A DNA stretch of 64,000 nucleotides from Limnomonas spitsbergensis (Eukaryota > Chlorophyta > Chlorophyceae > Chlamydomonadales): assembly GCA_037349105.1 (NCBI GenBank), contig JAYJMM010000052.1, positions 248,001 through 312,000 on the forward strand, in the 5' to 3' direction. Below the pieces are notes generated by a model. That model had not been told where the DNA came from and did not search any database. It saw only the letters and a list, made by a program, of their open reading frames with translations. Shown one piece after another: positions 24,701 to 38,100 of the stretch. Made by a program: the position numbers and the translations under genes. Numbering within the stretch: the first letter of the stretch is position 1; every line of letters starts with the position of its first letter.

Positions 24701-27700
24701 GACTTCTTATGTAGCCCCACGCACCTCTTGTGCGCCTCCCTAAATTTGCATCCCCCACTCACAACAAAGAGATATTTACACCTACTGCTGAATTCATTTC
24801 CACACACACACACACCTCCGTGTGCTCCGCTCAGCTTGCATAACCCCACCAGCTTTAAGGGAAGGTCATCACACAATTCGAATTTATTTGCACACCCTCG
24901 CACCTCCATGTGCTCCGCTCAGTTTGCACAGCCCCACCAGCTGTGGCAGCGAGCAAGAGGAGTGGTCGCCTGAGGGCTTGGGCACACGCTGACAGGGTTC
25001 ATCCCAGCCCCCTCCCGGGAGGAGGAGCTGTATGGGAGCCTGGGGGACATGGAAGGGAATGGGGACAGGGTTCAGGGTTTAGTGTAAAGGGTTTGGGGTA
25101 TAGAGTATAGGGTTAAGGGTCTGCAAAGGGGCTGATGAACATGACAGGGAATGGAGACAGGGTTAAGGGTTCAGTGGTAAGAGTTTAGGGTTAAGGGTCT
25201 GCAAGAGGGCTGATGAACATGACAGGGAATGGGAACAGGATAAAGGGCTAAGTGTGAAGAGTAAAGGGTTTAGGACCTGTATGGGAGCCAGCAAAATATG
25301 GCAGGGAATGGGGACAGGGCTTACGGTTAAGTGGTAAGAGTGAAGAGTTTGGGGTTAAGCGTCTGCATGGAGGGCTGATGAACATGACAGGGGATGAGGT
25401 GCATGGTTCAGGTTTTAGGCATCAGGTTTGATAGTTTGCATGGGTGCCTGCTGAACCAGACAGGGCACGGGGGTGCGGCATTAACACAAGAGGGGCGCGT
25501 GTGGAAGTGCAAGGAAGAGTTAGGAGGTGGGGACAAGGAAACCCACAAGGGGGGGGGGCTGCACTTCATCCTCACCACACAAGCCACATCTCAATGACAA
25601 TACACCTCTGGGCCCTGCTCAAGCTAAGTGTGAGGCAAGCCGTGTGCTGGTTTCTGGGTGTAAAGGCATGGTCATAATTCACACAGTCTGTCTGCCATAC
25701 AGTGTAAGCGGTGCAGACTTCCGTGACGTGTACATCAGACCCGCAACGCCGACCCCTGTGCACTGCTTCCTGTTAGTGCACAGCCCCCTGCCCTCAAACC
25801 CATCCCTGTCTAATTGCCAGCTGATATACCAGCCCATTGCCAAGACAACACCAAGATCGCCAGGCTGAATGTGGACAGCATCCAGGAGATAAAAAATAGA
25901 AAAAGCTAATCGTTCAAATAAGATACGTGAACGTATTAAATGAATAAATTTAAATATTTGGCATGGTAAGACTTCTGCAAAGCGAAAAAAATGCCTACTT
26001 CACCCACAGTACGCCCCCCCCCCCCCCCCCCCCACACACACACCCCTGCCTTAGCCATTAATCAATCATGTGACTAAGTGAGCGCAATGTCTGTTTGTCA
26101 CCTGATACACCAGCTCTAAAGCCAAGACCGCCAGGTTGAAGGTGGGCAGCATCCAGAAGATACCCACGCCGCCCATGCTGCCGCTCCCGACTCCGGCCCC
26201 GCCCCCGCTGTTCCTGCCGCTGCCCCCTCCCCTGTCGCCTTCGTCCACATCGTCACGGCTGGTGAAGTCGTCACCACTCGCTTCGGCCTCCAAGACCCGG
26301 CGCCCGCTGAATCCCGGTTTGAGGCCCACTTGCCGTAGCGTGCCTCGCTCCCTGGCGCAGGTGTGGAGGAGGTGTGACCATACATACATTATTAATACCC
26401 ACTGAGCATGAGCAGGTGTGATCAAGTCAGTGCAAGAGTGACCAGGAAGAGGGAAAGCGGGATGGGAGTGACTGGAAGAAGTATGTGGGGTCGAGAGGGC
26501 GAGAGAGAAGCAATGTTGTGATGGCCTTAGAAAATAGTGGTGAGTGATAACTGCAATTTATGATTGATGAGTGATGTGTGAAGAGTGATGGTGGATAACT
26601 GATGTAGTGAGTGATGAGTGATAAGTGGTGAGTGACGACCGCTGCCCCCCCCCAATCACATAGGGTGCATCTTGACCGCTGTACATGTAGGGGCTAGGAT
26701 GGGAAGAGGACATGCGTGGCTAGGTTCCCGCTACCAGCGCTGCCATGTGTGTCCTGTTACCCGTATGCGCTGTCCTCGTAATCCGCCCGCCAATAGTGGC
26801 GAGCGTGGTGCTTTATTTATTTCATGGACTGGGACGGACCTGAAGAAGTAGAGCGCTAAGGCCAGGTATCCCGCGTGAACCACGTCCCTCTGCACCAGAG
26901 TACACAGCATGACCACACAGACCTGCGGGGGTGGGGAGGGTTAGCAAATGCAGGGAGTACATGGACCAATTGTACAAAGGGAACACACTGTACAACTGGG
27001 AAGGAAGTCAGCAACCTGGTGCGTGTGAGATCAGGACCATGAACATGCTATCCTGTAAATCAGGACAGGACGAATGGAAGAGAGGGAGTGGGGAAGGGAG
27101 GGAGAGAGGGAGGTGTGGGGATGGGACGGTAAGGGGAAGGAAGGGGAGGGGAGGGGATGGAGGCCCCACCACCTGGCCCTATATACCATACAATGCACTG
27201 CCTAAACACCAAACCCCAGACTCAATGCTGTCTTCAGTTCACTCTTCCCCAGCAGGGCATTACACTTCACCAGCAAGACATAACACTTCATCAGTAGGGC
27301 ATTACACTTCATCAGCAGGGCATTACACTTCATCAGCAGGGCATTACACTTCATCAGCAGGGCATCACACTTCATCAACAGGGCATTACACTTCATCAGC
27401 AGGGCATTACACTTCATCAGCAGTGCATTACACTTCAACATCAGGGCATTACACTTCATCAGCAGGGCATTACACTTCATCAACAGTGCATTACACTTCA
27501 TCAGCAGGGCATTACACTTCATCAGCAGGGCATTACACTTCATCAACAGTGCATTACACTTCATCAGCAGGGCATTACACTTCATCAGCAGGGCATTACA
27601 CTTCATCAACAGTGCATTACACTTCATCAGCAGGGCATTACACTTCATCAGCAGGGCATTACACTTCATCAACAGTGCATTACACTTCATCAGCAGGGCA

Positions 27701-30700
27701 TTACACTTCATCAGCAGGGCATTACACTTCACCAGCAAGACATTCCACTTCACCAGCAAGACATTTCACGTCACCAACAGGGCAACACACTTTGCCAGCA
27801 GAACATCACACTTCGCAAGCAGGGCATTGAAGGCATGATTCACAATTGGGTATCCATCTAGCCCCTCTCCCTCATCAGCCCATGCATGGCCTGCTACCCC
27901 TCCCTCCTCACCAGCAGCATGACCAGGGCAAGCTTGACAATAATGGGATAATGTATCCCCTCACACATTCACACTCAGCAGTGGCTACTCTTACCCCCCC
28001 CCCCCCCTCTCACCAGCAGCACATCCAGGGGCCAGGGCGTGCTCGGCAGTCACATTACTAGTTAGCCCCTCACACATTCACGTCTGACAATGGCATCTCT
28101 AAACACGACCCACCCTCACCAGCACCACCGGGCAAGCTTGTCTAATCCCCGAGTTTCTCACGTGTGTTATGATGAAGATAAATTCCCCACATGCTAACAG
28201 TGTCCAATTCCCCACATGCTAACAGTGGCCAGTTCCTGTCAACACCTCTACCAAGTACGCAGGAAGTGTTTGCACCATAACAACTTGGCCCCTGACACAT
28301 TCACACACACATTCACACACACCAGATTGTCTCCTTCAAACCTTACTTCCCCTCACCAGCAGCACGTCCAAGGCGTGCTTCACAGTCAGGTATCGGAGCC
28401 AGTCCGCCCAGGACCAGTGCGGCCGCTCCGAGGGCGTCATGCAGCGGAAGAGGCGCAGGCGGTTGGACCTGACCACCGCAGGCCCCGCTCGGAAACCGCT
28501 GCTACCGACGGCTCCTTGAGTGCCTCCGTAGGCTTGGGACGACTGCCAACTCCTTTCCCTATCTCTGACTAGAGGGCTGGCCGGAAGCTGGCTGGCAGAG
28601 GCCCCGCAAAAGTTCCGGGTTCGTCGGGCACCACTTTGTTGTGGAGGGGACAAGAAGGCCACGAGCAGGGGTGCCTCCAGGTCTGTGGTAAAGCTGCTGC
28701 CCGCTGGCTGCGGGTCGCGTTCCCCCGGCCTCATGGGGGAGGGAGGCAGCAGAGGAGCCGCCAGGTCTGACGCGGTGGTGGCAGCAGCCGGCTGGTCAAC
28801 CTCCCCGGCCCAAATGCTGGCTCGAGAGGGAGTGCGCTGCTGTCGGCTTTCCCTCAGGATGGTGTGAAGGTCAGTCTGGGCCTAGTGTGGGAACCAGGAG
28901 AAAGTGTAAACGTTACTTATGTTCGCTAGGTAAATGGCGTGAAGGGCAGTCTGGGCCTGGAACAGGAGCCAGGGGGAAAGTGTGGAGGTAATTGGTTATG
29001 AATCTGGAGTAACAATCAGCCTGTGTCTGGAGCAGGAACCTGGGGGACAGTGGGGAAAATATTTCCAGTCCCTGGTTCTCAGTTGTGCATGCATGCCCCG
29101 CCCTCCCGACACTCACAGTCCTCCGCCCCTTATCTGTCATTGTCACGCCCCTCAATTCACACACCCAACGGCCCACCTGCACGCCCACAGAGCCCCAGGA
29201 GCTGCACCTCAAGTACCAGGCCTGGGCACTCCCCATCATAACTAGTGTGTGCTGTACCCCCTCTTAAGCTCATACCAGCCCCACCTGCATAAAGCACGAC
29301 CCCAGTACCAGGGGCGGCACCAACATTTCTGCAGTATCCCCCCTCCCTTGCTCACACCAGCTACCTCATGGCCCCGCCTGCATAATGCACGCCCCCAGTA
29401 CCAGGAACAGCACCACCATCCGTTTATAAGCACGTTCAAAGCTGATCATTGAGCAGGAATTCCTCCCTTGCTCACACCAGCCAGCCAATGGCTCCACCTG
29501 CATGACGAACGTGCCCAACAACACACAGGACCGCCATCCGTTTCTAAGCCCTTTCCAAACTAATAATTGAGCAGGGCCTCCCTCCCTTGCTCCCACCAGC
29601 TATCCCACAGCCCCCTGACTACCCCCCTACTACCTCTTTACTACCCCTTACTACCACGTCTGCCCCTTTACTACCCCACCTGCATTATACATGACCCCAG
29701 CGCCAGGAACAGCACCACCACCGCCGGGACCTGAGCGCTCTCCAGCCCTAGCCACGCAAGCCAAGTTGTTGATGAGGCTTCGTCTGCATAACCGCCATAA
29801 CCGCCATAACTGCTCGTCCCTCCACCGCTGGCATCCGTTGACGGGGGCGGGGCATCACACGCGGCTGTTGGCTGCATCAGGTTCATCCAGCCCACGTAGG
29901 CCGCGTAATGTAACGACAGAAGCAAGGATAGCAGGGGCAGCAGCAAGCGCTGCCACACCAGGGTCCTGCGGGTGGAGGGAGGGGGGACAAGGCTGTGAAA
30001 CAATGGCAGCTTGTCCTATCAAGAGCCTGCGAACCACTGTGAACCACTGTGAAACAATGGATGCTTGTCCTATCAAGAGCCTGTGAACCACTGTGAAACA
30101 AAGCCCTGATACGAATTAACAGTACATGAAGCGGCAGCGGTTTGTTTTTACCTCATTCATCTTACCCGGCCACAAACAGCAACAACAGCAAGCAACGTAA
30201 CTTGCACACCGGGTCTTAGGGGTTACCACCCCCAGCCCATGATCCCCAGCCCATGATCCCCAGCTCATGATCCCCAGCTCATGATCCCCAGCTCATGATC
30301 CCCAGCTCATGATCCCCAGCTCATGATCCCCAGCTCATGATCCCCAGCTCATGATCCCCAGCTCATGATCCCCAGCTCATGATCCCCAGCTCATGATCCC
30401 CAGCTCATGATCCCCAGCTCATGATCCCCAGCTCATGATCCCCAGCTCATGATCCCCAGCTCATGATCCCCAGCTCATGATCCCCAGCCCATGATCCCCA
30501 GCTCATGATCCCCAGCTCATGATCCCCAGCTCATGATCCCCAGCTCATGATCCCCAGCTCATGATCCCCAGCTCATGATCCCCAGCTCATGATCCCCAGC
30601 TCATGATCCCCAGCTCATGATCCCCAGCTCATGATTCCCAGCTCATGATCCCCAGCTCATGATCCCCAGCTCATGATTCCCAGCTCATGATCCCCAGCTC

Positions 30701-32134
30701 ATGATCCCCAGCTCATGATCCCCAGCTCATGATTCCCAGCTCATGATCCCCAGCTCATGATCCCCAGCTCATGATTCCCAGCTCATGATCCCAAGCTCAT
30801 GATCCCCAGCTCATGATCCCCAGCCCATGATCCCCAGCTCATGATCCCCAGCTCATGATCCCCAGCTCATGATCCCCAGCTCATGATCCCCAGCTCATGA
30901 TCCCCAGCTCATGATCCCCAGCTCATGATCCCCAGCCCATGATCCCCAGCTCATGATCCCCAGCTCATGATCCCCAGCTCATGATCCCCAGCTCATGATC
31001 CCCAGCTCATGATCCCCAGCTCATGATCCCCAGCTCATGATCCCCAGCTCATGATCCCCAGCTCATGATCCCCAGCTCATGATCCCCAGCTCATGATCCC
31101 CAGCTCATGATCCCCAGCTCATGATCCCCAGCTCATGATCCCCAGCTCATGATCCCCAGCTCATGATCCCCAGCCCATGATCCCCAGCTCATGATCCCCA
31201 GCTCATGATCCCCAGCTCATGATCCCCAGCTCAAGATCCCCAGCTCATGATCCCCAGCTCATGATCCCCAGCTCATGATCCCCAGCTCATGATCCCCAGC
31301 TCATGATCCCCAGCTCATGATCCCCAGCTCATGATCCCCAGCTCATGATCCCCAGCCCATGATCCCCAGCCCATGATCCCCAGCTCATGATCCCCAGCTC
31401 ATGATCCCCAGCTCATGATCCCCAGTTCATGATCCCCAGCTCATGATCCCCAGCTCATGATCCCCAGCTCATGATCCCCAGCTCATGATCCCCAGCTCAT
31501 GATCCCCAGCTCATGATCCCCAGCTCATGATCCCCAGCTCATGATCCCCAGCTCATGATTCCCAGCTCATGATTCCCAGCTCATGATCCCCAGCTCATGA
31601 TTCCCAGCTCATGATCCCCAGCTCATGATCCCCAGCTCATGATCCCCAGCTCATGATCCCCAGCTCATGATCCCCAGCTCATGATCCCCAGCTCATGATC
31701 CCCAGCTCATGATCCCCAGCTCATGATCCCCAGCTCATGATCCCCAGCTCATGATCCCCAGCTCATGATTCCCAGCTCATGATTCCCAGCTCATGATCCC
31801 CAGCTCATGATCCCCAGCTCATGATCCCCAGCTCATGATCCCCAGCTCATGATCCCCAGCTCATGATTCCCAGGTCATGATCCCCAGCCCATGATCCCCA
31901 GCCCATGATCCCCAGCTCATGATCCCCAGCCCATGATCTCCAGCTCATGATCCCCAGCCCATGATCCCCAGCCCATGATCCCCAACGCCACAAACAACAG
32001 AAGCAGCAGAAGTAGAAGCAGCAGAAGCAGCGACAGTGGATCAAACCGCAAGCTACATCATACCTCCTCACCTACACACCTGAGTATTGTCCTAAGGGCC
32101 ACCAGCCCCTAGGACAAACGGCAGCAACAGCAGT

Positions 32135-32168
<34 letters not shown>

Positions 32169-35100
32169 TTGGGACACAGCGCAATCTACATCCTCACTCA
32201 CACACCTGCGTGTGGTCCTAGGAGCCACCATCCCCAACGCCACAAATGGTAGCAGCAGCAGCGTCATGGCCGTGCAGGATAAGCATGCGGCCAGCAGCAG
32301 CAGCAGCAGGCAGACGTCCAGCCCGCAATGGGTCCAGCCGCACTCCAGGCCAGCCTTAACAGCAAAATTCAAGAGGGGGAATAAGTTAGGCAGCAGGGGC
32401 AGCAGCAGCAGGCAGACGTCCAGCCCGCAGTCAGTTCAGCTGCGCTCCAGGCCACCATAGGGAGAGAAAGAGAGAGAGCAGAGGATGGGTAAAAGAGCAG
32501 CAGCAGCAGCAGGCAAACCTCCAGCCCGGAGTGGGTCCAGCCAAGATCTAGGCAGCCCTACATGGAGGCTGGGAGCAAAACATTCAGAAGGGCACGAGTG
32601 GAAAGGATGCGAGTTACGAGGGTGTATTCAGAGGGTCAGAAAGCTGGCAGGCGGGATCCACGCCAAACATATCATGTCTTTTAGATTGCCACGGATGCAA
32701 TTTGCCTCAGCTGTACCTCTCTCCCTCTGTGAAACATTTTTGCGTTTTGCATGTTTGAATTCCTTGGGCTGTTGCTGATGTGTCCAGATTCAGCGGCGCT
32801 AGGTTGAAGGGTTCTGTGTTTCGGAATCAGGGTTTGGGGGTTAGGGTTTAGGTCTCAGGACCCTGCGTGTTTCTGCGGGTTCCTGTTGGCTCAGAATCAG
32901 CTGCACTGGGTGCTGAATTTTTGGGCTGACGTCTCAATTGTCTTGGCTTTCAGTTCAGTTTTGTGACTGGCCTGCACAAGGACCCCGCACCTTGCCGGGC
33001 CTTTCCTGTGCCAGGGGAGTCTTCGCGTGCAAACTTGAACGCCCTTAAAACATAGGGCGCACCTTTGTTTCATTAAAGATGCTGCTGATGTGCCGTCTCT
33101 CTCACCTGCACCAGGCCCCACACCAGCGCCCAGCACTGCCGCCACATCGCTGTGGGAGCCAGCGCAGACAAACGTGAAGATGAGAGGTGAAGACCGCCCA
33201 CGGCGGGAGAGCTTCCCCTCGGCCCCCCTGCCACCCCCGCTCCCGTCCCTGACCCTTCCGGCTGCGCGATCAAGCAGCTAGCGTCTGCCCGATCATGCCG
33301 AGTGGTATGACCATGGGAGGCCATCCTTGGGGCGGTGGTAGAGACGGCCAGCCCAGCCGCACGTTGCCCGGACTCCGGGCGGAACCGAGAGGGAGAAGAA
33401 ATAGAGGCAGCAGGAGCAGCTGCGGCAGCACTGGCGCCCGCTCCGCCGCCTACACCTCCATCCTGGGCGGCGGATGTCCACCCGCCCATCCCGCTGGCTG
33501 GGGTGGACGCAAGGGGGGCCATTGGGGACGGGTCCTCGTTGAGGATGTCTGGTGGAGTCCAGAAAAGGGCGCAGGGTCGTCCGGGCTGGGCGGCCATCCT
33601 GACCTCTTGAGGCAGGAGGGCTAGCCACCTGCAGGAGAGCAACAAACACACTGAGTGTATAAACCCCTCGGTTAGTTATGAAGAATGGTTTATCAAACTT
33701 CCACATTGCACGTATGACGTAATGATGTCCAAGGTGACACATCTCTCATCCTCACTCATCCTGTCAGATCTTTCGGGGGAAAACAACAGAAGCAGGTGCG
33801 CCCTTCAAATATGACATACCGGTACCGGTACATGAATCATTAATAAAATCATTCATAAGCCCAGGCAGGGGCGTGGATAGAGGCAGCCCCTCTGTTCTGC
33901 CTTCACACTGGGTAGGCTCCCAGGTGACGGTGCAGAGGAGGCCGTAGGACATGGACGGTAACCCATGCCGCATTCTTTCCTCAACCCTCCCGCCCCTGCC
34001 GGGCGCAGATTTATTTATTTGGTATCTCCTGTTAAAGGGCCGGACAGAGTGCCCCGGAATGCCTCCTGAACCCCACCATAAACCCTATGACTTAAATCCC
34101 TGTTTTTTAAACCCCATTCCCTGCATCCTGAACCCCAAACCTACCCGCGTGCTTTGAAACGGAATGCTGCCACCATCAGCAGGCCACACTGCATGGCCAA
34201 CAGCCCATATACGACCCCCTCGGCCTCATCTCCTCCACCGCCTCCAGCAGGTTGCAGCAACAGCGGCCCCAGCAGCCACTCCAGCACGGCAGCCAGCAGG
34301 GATATTGAGTCCCGGCAGCTGGCAACCGCTAAAGAGCTCCGGGCAAGTGGGTCTGCCGTGAGCGCGTCGTGCAGGGCGGGGATCTGGAGACAGGGGGGGG
34401 GAGGACAGGTAGAGGGAGGTGGAATCTGGGTACTTAGCAAACTCGGGTTTAAAATGTATGAGACAAGTTCGTAGCGTAGGGCGGGGATCTGCAGGTAGGA
34501 GGAGAAAGGATGGAGGTATCAGATCCCTGGAGATCTGGAAGCCTGCAACCATGATATCACAGATTGGGGATTAAATTCGTTGGTGTGGATAAAATGGGAT
34601 ATGTTTGGCATGTTTAGGTATAATCACAAAGCAAGGGTGGAATGAGAAAGCGATTTAGTCAAAACAAGGAGGAATGAATGCAATGGATGGGATGCGATTC
34701 CGAAGTGATGGGATGGGATGAAGATGTACCGGCCGATAGAATCACACAGCAAGGGTGGAAGAAGGCTGCAGCTTGATTCCATGATCAATGAAATTGGGAA
34801 TGAATAGGTGGAAATATATGTGGAGATATTTGGCAAATGGGGATGGGATAGAGATCAGCGAGCAGAGAGAGGGAGTGTGAGGAGCATGCAGATCCGCATA
34901 GGTTGAACTGGGTCGGGGCCATCAATACAAACAGCAGCGGCCAACAAAGAGCTGCTAATGCACCATCCATGTTCATATGAGTGAGCACAGTTGCGTGGAT
35001 AGCACAACAGCGGGACCTTGCCAGGAGGGTCTACATCTAGATCCAGATCCACGTCCGAGGTTTGAAAGTCGACCAGCAGCCACGCACAAGCCGTTTATTT

Positions 35101-38100
35101 TGCTTATTCTGGGTCAGGACTCGACCTCCCGCCAGCAGCCACGCAGAAAGAGCAGCCCCGCCTATTTGCGTGCTCATACATAGGCCACTATGCATATTAA
35201 TACTGGGCGGATTAATACGATTGCACTGAAGCCTAGACCAGCAACTACTCTTACCTGCAAAGCGTATACGATCAGCAGCCAGGTCTGGATGAAGACCTGC
35301 ACCCCAGCCAGCAGCCACGCAGAGGCAGCAGCGGCTCGGGTCCTGCCTGGCAGCTGGCAGCCGCTCAGCAGCGGCATCGCCACCGCCAGGCCGCAGGTGG
35401 TGGCCATGCCCATAGCCCCGGGGATCTGCGACAGGGATTCAGTGCGAGGAAGCATAGGGGTTCAGGGTTCACGGTCACACAGAAGCGGCATCACCACCGC
35501 CAGGCCGCACGTGGAGGCCATGCACCTAGCCCCGGGGATCTGTGACAGGGATTAAGTGTGAGGAAGCATAGGGGTTCAGGGTTGAGGGAGTGAGGGTCCT
35601 CAACATAAATAATACCCCCCCTAGCAGCCATGCATATTATCTGGGTCATCTAAGTCCTGGCGCAAAGCAGTGGCACAACCCCTGCAGGTTGATTCCATGC
35701 CCACATGGCCACATCCCCGAGGATCTATGTGCGGTACAAACCAAATGATGCATGATTGTACCATACATGTACTGCCAACCCCAGCAGCAGAGCAAAGAAG
35801 ACATTGTCGGCAGAAAGGCAGCCTCCCCCCTAGCTGTACCGCATATACATATCTGTACAGCATGTACCTAACTTAACCGCACCTGCACCGCCATGCCCAG
35901 CAGCAGTGCGGCGATCGTTTTGTCCGCATGCAGGATTGTGAAGCGACACATCAGCCAGGACATGCTGGCCTGACCCTCGCCCTCCTCCTCTTGAGCTCTA
36001 GAAGCAGCTTGCTGACCCTCCGCCACCCTCACTTGACCCATGGGAGGAGCAGCCTCCGAGGGCGTCACCAGGCTGGCCAGGCGGTGGGTAGACCTACGTA
36101 AATCAGGGCCAGCCGCTGTGAATCACTGGGAAAGAGGTATTGAAGCAGTCTACTGAACCTCCTCCTCTTGAGGCTGGGGAGTGGGCAGCCTCCAAGAGTG
36201 GCACCAGGCCAGCCAGGCGGTAGGCACTAGGCAGACCTATTAGGCAGACCTATGGCAAACATCACCATCCGCTCTTACCTCCAAATCTGCAGACCTAGTG
36301 CGGTGAGGACAGGGCGAAGCAGGACTGCCGGCATGCCCAAGGCGGTAGGTGAGGCCACCAGCCCCCACACATCACGGAGCCAGATTTTAGTGGCCTGCAG
36401 ACACGGCAGCAGGAAGGACAAGGGCAAGGGGAAGGGGGGAGAGGGGGAGAGGGGGGAGGTAAGTAATGCATGATGATACACGGTAGCAAGAAGGACAAGG
36501 GCAAGGGGAAGGGGGGAGAGGGGGGAAGTAAGCAATGCATTATGATACATGGTAGCAAGAAGGACAAGGGCAAGGGGAAGGGGGGAGAGGGGGGAGGTAA
36601 GCAATACATGATGATACACGGCAGCAAGAAGGACAAGGGCAAGGGGAAGGGGGGAGAGGGGGGAGGTAAGCAATGCATGATGATAAACGGTAGCAAGAAG
36701 GACAAGGGCCAGGGGAAGGGGGGAGAGGGGGGAGGTAAGCAATACATGATGATACACGGCAGCAAGAAGGACAAGGGCAAGGGGAAGGGGGGAGAGGGGG
36801 GAGGTAAGCAATGCATGATGATACATGGTAGCAAGAAGGACAAGGGCAAGGGGAAGGGGGGAGAGGGGGGAGGTAAGCAATACATGATGATACATGGTAG
36901 CAAGAAGGACAAGGGCAAGGGGAAGGGGGGAGAGGGGGGAGGTAAGCAATGCATGATGATACACGGCAGCAAGAAGGACAAGGGCAAGGGGAAGGGGGGA
37001 GAGGGGGGAGGTAAGCAATGCATGATGATACACGGCAGCAAGAAGGACAAGGGCAAGGGGAAGGGGGGAGAGGGGGGAAGTAAGCAATGCATGATGATAA
37101 ACGGTAGCAAGAAGGACAAGGGCCAGGGGAAGGGGGGAGAGGGGGGAGGTAAGCAATACATGATGATACACGGTAGCAAGAAGGACAAGGGCAAGGGGAA
37201 GGGGGGAGAGGGGGGAGGTAAGCAATACATGATGATACACGGTAGCAAGAAGGACAAGGGCAAGGGGAAGGGGGGAGAGGGGGGAGGTAAGCAATACATG
37301 ATGATACACGGTAGCAAGAAGGACAAGGGCAAGGGGAAGGGGGGAGAGGGAAGAGGTAAGCAATGCATGATGATACACGGCAGCAAGAAGGACAAGGGCA
37401 AGGGGAAGGGGGGAGAGGGGGGAAGTAAGCAATGCATTATGATGCACGGACATTCTTTGTTAGCCTGAATCGAGCATGTGGAGGTGGGTGGCATACTGGT
37501 AGGTCAGCACACCTTTTGGGGGTTTAGTAGATGTGCTTCGTGCGCGTGAGCGGGGTATGTGTACTTTACCCTAAATTACAAACCTGAAAACTGAACCCCT
37601 CCCCACTGCAAGTGGGCTTGGAAAACGTGCTTGAACCTAAACCCTCCACCCTTCACCCTTCCCCAGTGCAAATGGGCTTCCCCAGCACACATTTGAACTC
37701 CCCTGTTCAATTGTTCAGTTATATTACAACCCCTCACCTCTGGCACACGGTCAGGAGCCACTAGTTCCACTGCTGTGTAACCGTACTGCAGCAGCAGCTC
37801 AGCCAGGCAGTACAGGCATGTCACCGAGGGCAGAAACCAGCTGCAGGAGAGGCGGAAGTGTGGAGCCGGAGACGAAGTGTGGACGGACGAGGTTCTGAAG
37901 GGGTGGAAAAGAAGATTTCATTTAAGGCAAATCAATGGAGGGCGGATGCCAGCAGCAGGAGAGGGGCGAAAGTGTGACGACTGGGACACAGTGTGGACGG
38001 AGGAGGTCCTCGGGGATGGGGCAAATAAAGCTCGGAGAGGTGTGGATGTTGCGTAGGGGGGTGGGAGAGGTGTGGATGTTGTGTAGGGGGGTGGGAGAGG

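Noticed and set aside
27202..27832. Regular ~21-bp repeats that could suggest a CRISPR array.
   Set aside because: The repeats are contiguous with no unique spacers, and the context is a eukaryotic intron.
36275..37494. Leu/Pro-rich 390-codon minus-strand frames and a Lys/Gly-rich plus-strand frame.
   Set aside because: They are translations of the 69-bp array. Only the portion 36279-36394 is a genuine PIEZO exon.
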